Positions 25,863 to 37,657 are shown, numbered from the stretch's first letter. The stretch is DNA of 64,000 bases from Setophaga petechia (GCA_024362935.1 JANCRA010000014.1:8201258-8265257), one strand, 5' to 3'. A program made the numbers and translations. The notes: a model not told the origin generated them from the letters alone.

Positions 25863-25903
25863 CTGTCAATTGCTGAGCAAGAACCTTGCTCAGCAATTGA
25901 CAG
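25863..25903. repeat. 19-bp perfect inverted repeat, 3-nt loop
   Basis: CTGTCAATTGCTGAGCAAG (25863-25881), spacer AAC, then its exact reverse complement at 25885-25903. In WDR59 intron 12. This length of perfect pairing is far above chance for one site. A template-switch mutation during replication is the simplest origin. Confidence 0.9.
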
Positions 25904-26940
25904 GAAGAGATGCTTTCACTAAGGGACCGCACAACTGCTCCTTTATTCAAAGACCACTTTCTCCCCTTCTCTGCAGTTTATTGGCAAGCAAAAGGGAGAA
26001 TCAAGTTGCTTCCCCATAAACCCATCACATGGGGATCCACTGTGGCACAGCTGCAACACTGAAAGGAGCTGTGAATTTAAACCCAAACTGAGAAAAAGGC
26101 ACTGGTGCATCCAACTTTTCTTCCTCATTGTAGCTGTAGAAATCCCTTTAGACACCCCTTATGCATGCACATCACCATGTGATGCTATAACCTCTTCTCC
26201 TTGTACTTACACTGTTCAAACACTAGCCCAGAATGTTTAACCTGGCCAGAGCCTTAACCACACTAAGCCTCCTTCGTGCTCCTTCCTTGCATGCCCTCTT
26301 TTCTGTAGGGACACACAAATACTTTCTGTCAAAGTGTCTCACATCCACCCCTCTGTACATCAGAAGCCAGAGATATTATCCCTCTACCCTCTGCTCTGTC
26401 AGCCTTCAGCCATCTTCCATCAATACATGACCAAAAATTCATGACCTGTCTCTGTATCTATTCCTGGTGAAGACACCATCAAACACCTCCTTGTTAGATC
26501 AGTTCACACAGTGACCCCAGCAGAAATGTTTAGGTACCAGGTGTGATGTCAGCAGCTTGTGTCAGAGTGCCTCACTCACACTCCCTCTTCTGAAGGCTCA
26601 TCTCTCAGCTTAAACTAATCTGTCTTCTTAAAAGGCAGAATTTACTTTCTGGTTGCCTTACCTTTGGCAACAACTACAACCTAAAGAGCATGCAATTAAA
26701 TGAAAATCATGACAAGCAAGAGTTTCATTTTACAGCTAGAATCATTGTGTTAAAAGAGAAAAAACTTGAGAGGACCATCCTGAGGAACCCCTAGTATTTT
26801 TCCTCCTCCCTGATGAGGAATCCATTAACCTTTGAAACAGCAGCAGGTTGTGCTTTGCCTATGTTTTATGCCAAGATGTATCTTCTTCCCACCCCAACGA
26901 TGCTGGTGTTTGAGGTTCCACAAGGCATCACTTCTCTCAC

Positions 26941-27073
26941 CTTCCTCATCCCCATGTCCAGAGTTGTGCTGGGGCTCTGTGTCCTGGGGGTGAAGGGTCT
27001 TGTCTGGCTCAGGCAGATGAGAAATCCCATCAATGAGGTCCTCAACTCCATCCAGGATATCATTAGCACAGAG
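26941..27073 (-). CDS. WDR59: WDR59 exon 12, acidic linker
   Basis: Encodes residues 323-366 plus one base: LCANDILDGVEDLIDGIS, HLPEPDKTLHPQDTEPQ, HNSGHGDEE. It lies just after the propeller and is acidic and poorly conserved in its second half, so it is probably disordered. Acceptor TTTCAG, donor GTGAGA. Confidence 0.93.
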
Positions 27074-27639
27074 CTGAAAAGAACAAACACACCCACGTGC
27101 TGCACAACAGAACCCAAGTTGTGGGAAGAGCCCCACTAAACAACTCACTTCTCCAGACAGATGGATGTGCAAGGTGGGTCTATCCACGCAGCAGTGATTA
27201 CTAAAACTGCATTGTTCCTGTGACAAAGACAGGTCATCTTCCACTTTCCAGCACCCTCAACTTTGTCACCTCAACAGCCTGGCCAAATCTCCTGCTCACT
27301 TAAAAAGCTACTTAATTGACAGGGCCAGTCTAAGAAATAGAGGTTTACCTTTAGTCAAAACTAAAACTGATATTACTTCAATACCTTGAATTAGTTTGTT
27401 AAAACGTGTTCAATTTTTTAGATCAAATTTAATAGTAGCACACTTTCTGCATTTGATATTTACACTCCAGAAGGATCTAGAGACCCAGGTAGATACATGG
27501 GGTCCTACTGTTCCAGGTCCTGTATCAAAATGAGACTATAAAACCCTGGATTTGAAATTCAGCACAAGAAAACTGGGAAGACGAAGGGAAGAGAAAGGAT
27601 AACAGTGTGATGTAGCAAATTACAGCATTGGTCACCAGC

Positions 27640-28560
27640 AACATGCCATCATGTGCATAGTTTGATCAAGACAAAGACAAGGACAAAAGAGTGGGAGCCA
27701 GTAGAGGAAAAATAAAGGCTCTGACATGAATGAACAATTGATTTAAAGACAGGAAAGAAATCAAATGTTCACAAATGTATCAGGTAGGAGAAAAGGGTCA
27801 TTTTTCACAGAGAAAGTTTGTTACAGACCTGCAGGACTCCTGCAGGATCTGTGCTGGGACACATGCTTCTCAACATATTCATTAAAAACCTGGAATAGGA
27901 GGTGAATAGCGACATGACCAGGTTTGCTGATGCCACCATGTTTTTCAGGGCAGTAACAAGTGTGGCTGATGGCAAACAATCACAGAAGGACCTTACAAGA
28001 GCAACTGTATTAAAATGAAAGATGAACTTTGGCTCAGATAAATATAAGGCAACATACATCGGGAAAAATTGCAAGCTGAAAGTTCAAGCTGAGGGAACAA
28101 GATGTAGAAGCAAGACTAAGCTGATGATTTCATGGCATTATGCCAAACAATTTACAAACTAAACTGAGTACTGAGAATTCTTTGGAAAGAACAAAGCTCA
28201 GATCCACATCCCCAAAGGTATACACTAGAACTGAAAAAGGGTGGTGAAAGGCAAAAGGACAATCAAAGTTCTAGTACAAAGGATAAATTAAATAAAGACC
28301 TTTTGACTTGAAAAAGGAGGCATGGTGGAGGCCTACAAAACCATCAGTAACACAGAGAATATTGCTCATTTCATCTTCAATTGAATGAAATTAGGTGGCA
28401 AAATAAACAAATGAGATGGTTTTCCACATAACATGCAGAAAAGCCATGAACTCTTGTTGTATGATGTTTAAGGTGACAAAAATTTACACAGGTCCAAAAA
28501 AAAAAAAGAACAAGTCTATGGAAGTGACACTCATCAAGCTCTACCAAATACAAAGATGCA
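27640..28560 (+). mobile_element. Old CR1 retroposon remnant with decayed reverse transcriptase
   Basis: Sense-strand remnant of a CR1-type LINE in WDR59 intron 11. Around 27855-27960 it resembles the CR1 segment encoding LLNIFI, followed by RFADAT where active elements have FADD. Around 28030-28070 and 28270-28560 further CR1-like stretches follow (the 'GGAGGC...CCTACAAAACCATC' and 'AATGAAATTAGGTGG' areas). Stops and indels show it is long dead. Borders are approximate and the family name rests on recall. Confidence 0.7.
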
Positions 28561-28679
28561 TGACTCAATGAGCCTCTAAGTTGCAAACAGCAGGAGGCTG
28601 CCAGGGCATTTGAGAAAAACATCACTCCATGTCTGTCTCCTTCTTATCCCCTCCCAAGACATCAGCTGAAGATGTGACA

Positions 28680-28693
28680 GGGCCACGTGGCCC
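28680..28693. promoter_or_regulatory. 14-bp palindrome with E-box
   Basis: GGGCCACGTGGCCC is a perfect palindrome centred on CACGTG, the core bound by bHLH-Zip factors (MYC, USF, TFEB). It is intronic, so binding is only a possibility. Confidence 0.35.
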
Positions 28694-29192
28694 ATTGTGG
28701 CCATATGAACCTATGATATGAGCCAGCACAGCTGTTCTAGTAATTGCATCAGAATCTGTAACTGCTGCAGATCCAGACACACCACCCACCCCAGGCTTAG
28801 AGGCAATGGACACAAGGGGAAGTAGAGGAGGGCACAATCCCTACATTTACCTGGCACCTAAACCATCAAGAAATAGAGTCTTGTGGCATTTTAGAGGCAA
28901 TGCAGGCAGTAACTGCCCTCCACCTTCTCCAAACAAACTTCTGCACTTAATGCTAGACAACAAAGCAGCCTTGCACAGCCACCAAAGCTTTTGAGACACC
29001 AGCTCAAAAGAGAAGACCCATCACAGGTCTCCTTGGGGATGATTTTGGGCTGGAGCTGAAGAGGAAAGTGAAGCAGCAGCAGCTGGCTTCTGTGCCTGCA
29101 GCTCTATGATACCAGACAAGTGCAAGGAAGGGGAGGTGAATCCAGCCTGTAAGAAAAGTGTCTACAGTTCGAGAAGCAGAGCACACACGTAC

Positions 29193-29272
29193 CCTCTGTA
29201 ATTGAGAGTCAATCCGCCACATGCGCAGGGTCTGATCGCGGGACCACGTCACCAGCTGGAAATCCTTAGAGC
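29193..29272 (-). CDS. WDR59: WDR59 exon 11, WD40 last blade
   Basis: Encodes residues 296-322: SKDFQLVTWSRDQTL then RMWRIDSQLQR. SRDQTLRMWRID is the D-x-TLR-x-W strand that closes the propeller. Acceptor TTTAG; its GC completes GGC (Gly) with exon 10. The donor is GTACGT after AGG, phase 0. Confidence 0.96.
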
Positions 29273-30958
29273 CTAAAGAGGACAGAAACAATTAGAGACC
29301 CCACCAGGAAACAAGAGACTATCTCAGCCTTGTGTTCAGTGTACACAGATTCAAACAAGTCAGCAGGCACACCCAAAGCATAAGGCACTAAACTGAAAGG
29401 CACAGCAAGTCCTCTTCAGCTTCAAATTCACCCAGGTACATCAGCCTCTGTGAGGCCTTTGTGCCTCCTCACACCTCAGTCACCACACCTCTAAACAGGC
29501 TGTGATTTACAAGCCAAAAGCACCAAGTACAATGAATGTGACACAACCAGAATAAACAAGACCCACAACGTCTTATTTAAATAGAAGAAATAGGACAGTA
29601 AAAATGTTACTCAACTTTAACTGTAAAGTGAAAATATCTTTTAGTTCATCAAATCTGTCTCAAGAGGTGGATGTTTTCAAACATTTCTAAGTAATGAGAA
29701 GGTGGTTCTGCCCTTCCTCTTCTTCTGAAAGAGTTGGATGATGACAAGTTCAGGTTGTAAGGGAATAGATCTAACCACATACTATCTATTAACAAGCCAA
29801 GGCACACAGACCTATTTATGTCCGTGTTTAGGTCTTGTGATACAGTTTTAAGTTTCCCTCGTCAAACAGCTGCTATGCTTAAGAATTTGCTGCTGCACAG
29901 CTGCTTCCTACACCCCTCTGCTGAGGCACAGGGGTTGTCTAAATACAGCACAACAGACTCTGTGGAAGGAAATTTGTGCTATCTTGGTTGTTTCCACACT
30001 GAAGCAGACTTGGGATGTTTGTGTGATTGATTTATGTTACTTGAGACAAGCAAGAAGTCCAACTCTGGGTATGTATCTATTAAGGCAGCTAAGACAACCA
30101 ACTGTAGCTCAAGCCTGCTTCAATGTTCACTCACAAACTATCTTAGCCTGTGCCTCCAGATCCTAACACGGTTCTCCATTGCTCTCCTCCTTTTGAAAGA
30201 GGAAAATCAAGTTATGGAGAAGGAGGTGACTTAACTGAATGGCCCCAGCAGCTGGTGGGAAAGGGCTGGACCAGCACTTTCACACAGCACTGCAAAGCTG
30301 TAGCACAAGTGACACCAAAGCCAGACATGCACATTCTGTCAGTGGCAGCTGAGGTGCTGGAAACAAAGCCGTGCTCTGTGTGGTTATGCAACCTCTGGTA
30401 TGGAATCTCCTATTCTTAGCTGCTTACATTAGAAAATTTAGTCAGGACTGAACTCTAACAAGCAGACTCTCTATTCCATGTTATTCTTCCCTTGCCTTGC
30501 AGCAGACAACTAAGGTGTGCTTGCTGGGTCTGTGGTCTGGGATATGCTGGAGCCTGCTGACCCAGGCCATGATATGAGGGGTTAACTGGTTAGCCTGAGG
30601 AAGGAAAGGGTGCCTGCACTCATGCACCTATCTAATAATTTGCACAATTTATTCTGAAAGATTTATTTAAAAAGAGACTCCCAGGAGAGTGGAAGCAATG
30701 AAAGTCACCGCTGACCCACTCAGCATTTGGTAGATTTGCTTTGTTAGCATGGAAACAAGGCAGTGCCTCTGTAAGCACTGTCACAAAACCAGTACAGAAC
30801 AGCTGTAGTTTGAAGGAGGCAGTGGGGGACAGGAGCTACTTCAAGGAAAGGCAAGAGGCAAAAAGCAACAACACTGAAATCAGGAGCCAGGTCTCCACAC
30901 CCCTGGTTAGCGGACACTCACAGTGTAGGGAAGAGAGCACATTCAACCCTGAACTCAC

Positions 30959-31115
30959 CTTCTTTCTGCTTCCTCCACTGGAACTCCAGCACCACATCAT
31001 CATGTCCTACGAAAGTGTGGACAGGCGTGTTCAGGTCAAAGACGTTCCAGAGGAGGAGACTGTTTTCCCGACGGAGCTGGGGGACCATCACGGTCACCAG
31101 TCCATTGCTGAAAGG
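30959..31115 (-). CDS. WDR59: WDR59 exon 10, WD40 blade 5/6
   Basis: Encodes residues 244-295 plus one base: PFSNGLVTVMVPQLRRENS, LLLWNVFDLNTPVHTF, VGHDDVVLEFQWRKQKE. It contains LLLWNVFD and GHDDVV...FQW blade motifs. The acceptor is CTAAG, again AAG; the donor is GTGAGT. Confidence 0.95.
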
Positions 31116-31291
31116 CTTAGGGAGAAACACCCTTCCAGTTAGCCCATGCTGCTATCATCATACTCTCATTTTTCCCTATTCCCACCAACACAAATGCAAA
31201 GGTTTTAAATGAGCTCAGCACAAAACAGAACCAGGCCAAAACCTGGGACGGTGCAAGGCAATTGCTGTGCAAAACCACTGTGTTTCAAGGG

Positions 31292-31361
31292 TAAGATGTA
31301 GTACACTGAGATATTCAATGCAGCTCTAAGATGTAGTACACTGAGATATTCAATGCAGCTC
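31292..31361. repeat. Perfect 35-bp tandem duplication
   Basis: Two adjacent identical 35-bp copies, 31292-31326 and 31327-31361, each starting TAAGATGTAGTACACTGAGA and ending AATGCAGCTC. Located in WDR59 intron 9, about 180 bp upstream (in gene sense) of exon 10. Perfect identity suggests a recent event, or an assembly duplication. Confidence 0.95.
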
Positions 31362-31879
31362 ACTTAAGATGAGTAACTTCTTTCTGCTGCTTCCTCCCTT
31401 TCCATCTGTGAGGCTGGAGGGATTTCACCACTGACTTTTCACTGGGAATCCTTACTGCAATCTGTCTGGAGCTGCAAGAACTGCTACCTGGGGACTGAGC
31501 CCCAGCAGCTCCTCAGGGTCATGATGCTCAGAGAACACTGGAAACCAGTCCCACATCCCTCACTGCTTGGACAGGGAAAGGGGAACAAGATTCCAGGTAC
31601 AGCACTGGCTTCAGGCCACACTCAGATCTTTGGGGATTGCAACTGATATTAAGAGCTTTAGCTTCACTTGGGTGGGTGCTCACTCACTCCTTCTCCCGAA
31701 TGCCCTCACTGTGGATGCTGCTTTTCTATGCCTTATAGGCACCAAGAAGGATTTTTAAAATCAACTTGATAATGTCCACAAGTAGGAGTGCTGAGAAACC
31801 CTATGGCAGTTCTTTATTTAATGTCTCTTTGTGTATTCTCCTCAGAGCACAAGTGGAACTGGAGGGGTTTCTCACTGAC

Positions 31880-31957
31880 CGTGTATCTTGCCTTCCAGAC
31901 GGGAACCTGGCAGGGAAGGATGTTGAGGTATTTCCGAGGCTGACGGTAATCCCAGAA
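31880..31957 (-). CDS. WDR59: WDR59 exon 9, WD40 blade 4/5
   Basis: Encodes residues 218-243: FWDYRQPRKYLNILP, then CQVPVWKARYT. The acceptor is the uncommon AAG, preceded by a T-rich tract at about 31959-31980. The donor is GTCAGT. Both ends are phase 0, so the 78-nt exon could be skipped without breaking frame. Confidence 0.94.
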
Positions 31958-32923
31958 CTTGAAAAAAAAAACAAAAAAACAAACCAAGTGAAAGGCAAGC
32001 AAAGGCAGGAATCAGCTGGCTATACTTTCAGGCTGTAGTTTTCCATGTGGCTTGCAGATAGAACAGACCAAACAGCATGCCAGGGTGCCCACAGCATCAT
32101 TAGTAATCCCATTCATTAACAGCAGAGACGGCCCCAAAGGACAAATACCAAGCTATCAGCATCTGGCAGCATCCCTTAGAAAATGAGTGACTTGGGGTCA
32201 TATTCACAGTGATCATAGTTTGAGTAATTAGAGCTGGGAGACAGGCAGCCTGCTTGGGCTTTCAGAGCTACAAGGTACCCTGCAGGCTGCCAGCCAACGT
32301 GCCAGTCCAGGCTGGAGGCAAGCCCACCCTGCTGTTACTGCTAATTTTCTAATGAAGAATCTAACCTTTTGCTTTGCTAGACTACACATCAATTGCATTT
32401 GCCTCAGAGCTTAGCTCAACGTGAATGAACTCCATTTGGCTGACATACAAAGCACACTATTTCCCCCCAAGTAAGAGGCCCTGCACAGCAGTGCTTGCAG
32501 GCAGTGTCTTATTGATAATCCTGTTCAACATGAGTTTGGAAACTCCAGGGGCTGAAGTATGCCTCCCCTCAAGTTACTATAATCAGCTTGAGGCTGGCAA
32601 CTTGCATTTCTGGAAAAAGGCTCTTCTGGCATGTGTGGTCTGTTCCTTTCAGGCAAGCAACAGGCAGAGACAGTTGTTTTCAGCTTCAATACTGCCCTAA
32701 TCTCTACAGATATGTGGCAAATGTATGTGCACCCATTCTTCAATGACCTCTCTGCCTGTTCTCAAAGTGCAGTCCTGACTCAACACACCAGGTGGCCAGA
32801 AACCAAACAATAAAGATCCAGATCTTGCCAATGGCAAAGCATTTCCCAAAACTTCAGCAGCAGAAGGGGATCTGCTCCACTATCCTTCCTACTCCCCAGC
32901 AGGAATTCAAAAACAACACTTAC

Positions 32924-33040
32924 CCTGACAGAGTTGTCCTGGCTGGAAGTGGCCAGTGTATACTCATTGTCAGGATGCCAGTCCAGACCGTGGATTTTGG
33001 AGAGATGAGCTGCCAAATACTCCACTGCAGTGCTGGGTTT
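32924..33040 (-). CDS. WDR59: WDR59 exon 8, WD40 blade 4
   Basis: Encodes residues 179-217: KPSTAVEYLAAHLSK, IHGLDWHPDNEYTLATSS, QDNSVR. The blade has LDWHP and SSQDNSV, and its WD dipeptide is in the next exon (FWDYR). Acceptor TTGCAG, donor GTAAGT, phase 0 at both ends. The last residue is Arg here, where I recall Lys in human. Confidence 0.96.
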
Positions 33041-33501
33041 CTGCAAGGAGAGACACTGTCCTTCTCAGCATAGGACACCTGAAAATTGGTCTAGTTCTTT
33101 GGCATAAAAAGAGACTTTAACCAGGGCAAGACAGTTAGAACAACCACCCCTGCTGGGGAACAGCAAATAGTTCAGCATAAGTAGCTGAAGAAAAACTCCT
33201 GTGAAGGTATGGCAAATTCCAGTCACCAAGTGCAGTTCTAACCATACTTTATACTCAGTTCAACAGTTAAGTACTATGAGATCAAAAGGAAAATGGTAGT
33301 GGGTACAGTCTCTGAGGAAGGAGGTTACCTACATACTCTCTTAAGGCTCTTAAACTCCCAATTCTCTCTAGTTTAAACTGACCCACAAGAGAGCTCTGGG
33401 ATAAAGCAGTACATTTCCTCAGTATTCATCGGTCACCAGAGGAATATCTGTATTGGGTAGATGGGAAAATGTACAGACTGTTCAAAAATTCCTCAGCTTA
33501 C

Positions 33502-33590
33502 CCTTTTGTCCCATATTCGGACATCTCCATCGTGGCTTGTTGCTAAACAGTTGGCATTTTTCTTGTTCCATTTCACCTGGGAAGCTCCAG
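33502..33590 (-). CDS. WDR59: WDR59 exon 7, WD40 blade 3
   Basis: Encodes residues 149-178: AGASQVKWNKKNANCLATS then HDGDVRIWDKR, with a textbook HDG...IWD blade end. The acceptor is CTGCAG; its first two bases CT complete GCT (Ala) with the G of exon 6. Donor GTAAGC, end phase 0. Confidence 0.96.
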
Positions 33591-35491
33591 CTGCAGCACA
33601 AACAGAGCAGGCCAAAACATGCAATTAAATAGAAAAGAGCACAGTAGTCCCATTGCCTGGGCCTAGAGCTGCTCTTAGCCCAGGAAAGGCAGTTCAGAGG
33701 AAGGATATCCCAGAAGGCCAGCATGAAGGACGGCATGAAAATTATTAACTCCTGGTTCCTTAGTGTATTGTTTGTATCCTCAGGACAGCAAAGTGTTCCT
33801 GTTGCATGCCTAGAGATCTTTATCACATCTTCTAGCCAGGGGCTGTACCTGATTAGAATACTCATGTCTATTAGCTCCAATGGAGGAACTTCCTCCAGAC
33901 CAGAAATGTAGGTTCATCACCTCCTTCCCAAATCCCCTCTCTTTTTATTCAAGTTACTTCTAGGTGCTTAGGGTCTATTTCCAAACTATCAGCTGCTACA
34001 CGGGCAACTAGTGCTATTGATCTATGATTAAAATACAGGTGTAGGAGAAGGCTGCAGTGCAGGTGACCTTGGGTGGACTCACTGGGTGGACTAGAAGGTC
34101 CATCTGTCAAAATACACCACAGAAGTCAAAGACACCAATGACAGTGTAAAGAAACTGGATGATGGTCTAGATATGACTTATATATGGTATCATGAGGGAC
34201 TCAGTTAAATCAGATGATAGCTGGTTATTTCTAATAGAAACAAAGCACAGCTTCAGTTAATGTGGACTGTTCAGGTACTGTAAGCATAATGCATCTGTTC
34301 ATCCTTATTCTGCCATATTTTCAAACCTTTTGAGCTATCAGAAAGGTGAGATCCATGAGAAAGCTAAACAGATCTCAGCCTGCTGCTATTCCCCACCTCC
34401 ACTACCCACCTCCTGCTGCATGGTGAGCAGATTCATCCTGACAACCTGGCAAAAAGCTATTCTGGGGGATAAAAAGCTGCAAATAGACTGCCAGTTGATT
34501 GATTTGATCCACTCACTGAAGGGTACACAAATGTCTGGACCAGCATTAAACAGCAGCAGGCACAGGAGGAAGGAAGGAAGCAAGGAAGCTTTCTGGGGAG
34601 CAGGCTGCTGGGCTGGCTCAGCCGTGAAACCTCACCCCAGACACCAGAACCGACCACTGCTTCTCTGTGACTCAGAAAGGCTTTTTGCATTTCTGTGACA
34701 GAGAGGTTTGCTGGCTGGGAGGGGAATGGGAGCTGCTGCAGATGCACAGCCTAAGGAGATGCAAGCAGCAGAGCATGAGAGTCACACGTTGTAAGGATTG
34801 CTCCAGTACTGGGGACAGTAACTCAGGGAAAGGATGTTTTGCTCATCATCTGTGCCCAGTCCCAGTTCCAGCCAGTGAGGACAGACACATAGCACCTGCC
34901 AGCTGGTGGTATTGCCTGGGCTGGACACACACCTTGCCAGCAGGCAGGACAAGAGCCTTTCCAGAGAAAGCACAGCCCAAAGACAGCACCTTGTGCGCTC
35001 CCTGCATGTTGCAGGTGCCCCAGGGAAGTGGATGCAGCCAACTGCTGTATCCAACCCTGAGTGAATGAGGGGACAGGTTGGCACAGAGAGCTGCTTGGGG
35101 TATGGTTTAGTTCCTCATCTGATTCAATCAAACATCAAAGGACATGAGGAAATTACAGACAGGCAACCCAGGACAAGCAGTGCAGCAAGGTGGTTAGGCA
35201 GGGAGGAAGCTCCATGTGGCCATTCACCGATGCCGGGGCAGCAAATCCAAGTACCACAACTGCCCTCCATGCCTGGGAACCTCAAGGGGCTCCACACCTC
35301 TTCTGAACTCTGCTTCTCTAAAAGGAGTGAACTGGAGCCTCTCAGGCTGCTCCTACACGGGGCAATCACACATGGTGCCACTCCTGCACTTTGCCACACC
35401 TGGCTTTGGAGCATGAAGGGAGGGAAGAATAACAGCAGGGGCATGCAACAATAATGTTGTTTAATGCCTGCATCACACACATCAGACTTAC

Positions 35492-35529
35492 CAACTGCAG
35501 AGAGTGAGACCGTGGGCTTCCTGGTGTCT
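35492..35529 (-). CDS. WDR59: WDR59 exon 6, 38-nt small exon
   Basis: Encodes DTRKPTVSLSAV (residues 137-148) plus the edges of two split codons. At 38 nt it is the shortest exon of the gene. Acceptor TTTCAG, donor GTAAGT. It connects blade 2 to blade 3. Identification rests on the conserved RKPTV motif and on exact phase fit to both neighbours. Confidence 0.93.
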
Positions 35530-35694
35530 CTGAAATACAATGTGGCCACTGTAAGTACACACAGTTTAGTCCAGCCTTCCCAGAGAGCTCCCTGCTATTC
35601 CAGCACTAAGGTAATTGCTGCCTTGGGACCTCATGTACCTTCTGCTTACCAAAATACACCAGCATTAAATGGAATAAAAGTGACCAGCTGGAGG

Positions 35695-35838
35695 ACAACA
35701 ACCACACTGGAAGTGTTCAAGTCCTGGGCTGGATGGGTCTTGGAACAACCTGGTCTACTGGAAGGTGAACCTGCACTTGGCAGAGGCATGGAACTAGATT
35801 TTTAAGGTCCATTCCAACCCAAACCACTCTATGATCCT
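35695..35838 (+). mobile_element. CR1 3' fragment
   Basis: Sense CR1 tail in WDR59 intron 5. It shows the typical order: GGAAGTGTTCAAG..CTGG, then GGAACTAGAT...TTAAGGTCC, then TTCCAACCCAAACCA, ending CTCTATGATCC. Diverged and lacking the usual 3' octamer array. Confidence 0.8.
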
Positions 35839-36849
35839 GTCTTGCCAGCACATGCAGCAGGAAGTTTAGGACAGAGGACAGAGCTGGTCTGGACTAGAGG
35901 GAGGGGAAACATACACAAAGTGTGGCATATTGCAGCTGGGTAGGCAAGGAAACAGGACTCATGAATTGTTGCTGTGGGAAGCAACAAAACAGCATTTCCA
36001 AGGAGGATTAAAGGAACAAACAGAGCTGTGGAAGCACTCAACAAAAGCCACTGATGTGTTCGTGGTGCCTTTGCTGATTCTGATTCAAAGCAGATGGAGT
36101 AGTTACTACAGAGCAAAAACTTCATGTCTAGCATATAATAACCAAATTAGTAGAAAATCAGCCCAGCTGTGTGCAGACCAAATTCTGTCTGTCTACAAAC
36201 CAAATTTTGCAGCGGCAGAAACCAGTGTGGCACCATGACAACTCCAAGCAGCCAGGGCATAGATCAAGGCAATAATTTACTTCCTGACCTTGCTCCTCAG
36301 GATTTCACCTGCTCTTTCATGAAAAGTGACAGTGAAAATAAGGAATATTATCTTCAGCTTTTTCTGCTTGCTGAAAGCAGAACATTTTCTGGAATAGACT
36401 GCACCCCTCCGTCTAAGAATTTCTGCCTTATCAAAAAGTTATTTTGTATAAAAAATTAAGTGGGGGATTTCCAGCTGCCCTTACTGCAGGGCTACCTCCT
36501 TAGGGTGTCATTAGAGACAGTCACTTCAGCAGGATGTAAATTTGCTGGAGGCCAGCCTCTCAGTGCCACAGCAAGCTCAGAGCCTTTCCCAGCACAAGTG
36601 GGATGTAGGGGCTTTCAGAGACTGCCTAAGGAAGCAGTTCTGGGCAAGTGATACAGGCAGACACAAAACAATGGAAGGGCACAATAGAGTTAAAGGAGGA
36701 GCTCTGATAACAACCTTCAGACATCTCTATTTTTTCTTCTTGGCATTAAGATAGTATCACAGGAAAACAACCGGCAGTTATTGTATCTCTGTGTCTTTTA
36801 ATTACACATTAATAACATATTGTCATTCTCAAGCACCATTTAAGCAAGG

Positions 36850-37045
36850 AGCTAAGTGCTTGTTCATAGGAACTAAGCAAGCCTCTGGGTAGCCTGGTGC
36901 AGTGGGGTTATATAATTATCCTCCTATTATAACTGAGCAAGGGAGGCAGAGAGGAACAATGTGATTTGCTGGGGGTCATAAAGAGCTGTACAGCTAGCAA
37001 GAGAACCCAGCAGTCCCAGTACCAGCTCCTTGCTCTCAGGTGTAA
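36850..37045 (+). mobile_element. Probable MIR-type ancient SINE relic
   Basis: In WDR59 intron 5. The order of blocks follows the MIR core: ATTATCCTCCTATTATAACTG, GGCAGAGAGG, GTGATTTGCTGGGGGTCA, ACAGCTAGCAAGAG, AACCCAGCAGTCCCAGTACC. Such SINEs predate the amniote split and survive as relics in birds. Identification is by eye against the remembered consensus. Confidence 0.55.
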
Positions 37046-37576
37046 AATCTGTGGCTTAAATTTGACCTGTAGTTGGAAATATCTGCTAAACTGAAAATAC
37101 TCATAGCAGAAAGCAACACCAGGAAACGAGGGGAGATACAAACAGGGAAACCTTCCTGAATATCACTGTCAGTCTTCCCACTACTGAGGGAGAACCGGTA
37201 ACAATCGAAGAATTTAGTAGAAAACGGCTATAGGATCATGAAATGGTGCTCATTAACTGAGCTACAAAATCCCCAACAGGTTGAGGAATAACCTTGCGCT
37301 CCAGGAAAAGCCCCCAGGGAAATATGTGAAGTGGACACAGAGTGAAGCCAGACAGTTGTAGCTTAACTGTACCACTCTACTGCCCATCACTGACTCTGAA
37401 CTGGCTTGAAAAGAGGGGAACAGAAGTCATCTTGGAGACAATGGGAAATAGCTGAAGCCCCCAGAAGCACAGCTAAAGAGCAGCTCCCATCAGGGTGGGC
37501 TTTGCCCTGCAAGCTGATTATTACAGAAAAGAGTCCCAGTGATTTCCCCAAAATGCAGAAACATACTGATTCTTAC

Positions 37577-37657
37577 TTGATGTCCCAGATGTAGATGTAT
37601 GTGTCCACAGAACTGGTGACCAGTAGGTCTGGCTCAAACACTGCCCAGTCCAGGTCA
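37577..37657 (-). CDS. WDR59: WDR59 exon 5, WD40 blade 2
   Basis: Encodes residues 109-135 and two bases of Lys136: DLDWAVFEPDLLVTSS followed by VDTYIYIWDIK. It shows the LDW and WD motifs of a WD40 blade. Acceptor TTTGCAG, donor GTAAGA. AA from this exon and A from exon 6 make AAA. Confidence 0.95.

Noticed and set aside
25863..25903. Hairpin as a microRNA precursor
   Set aside because: A 19-bp stem with a 3-nt loop is shorter than a typical precursor of about 60 nt or more, and the flanks do not extend the pairing.
34030..34110. Possible CR1 tail (GGTGGACTAGAAGGTCC)
   Set aside because: Only one short block resembles CR1; too little to call.
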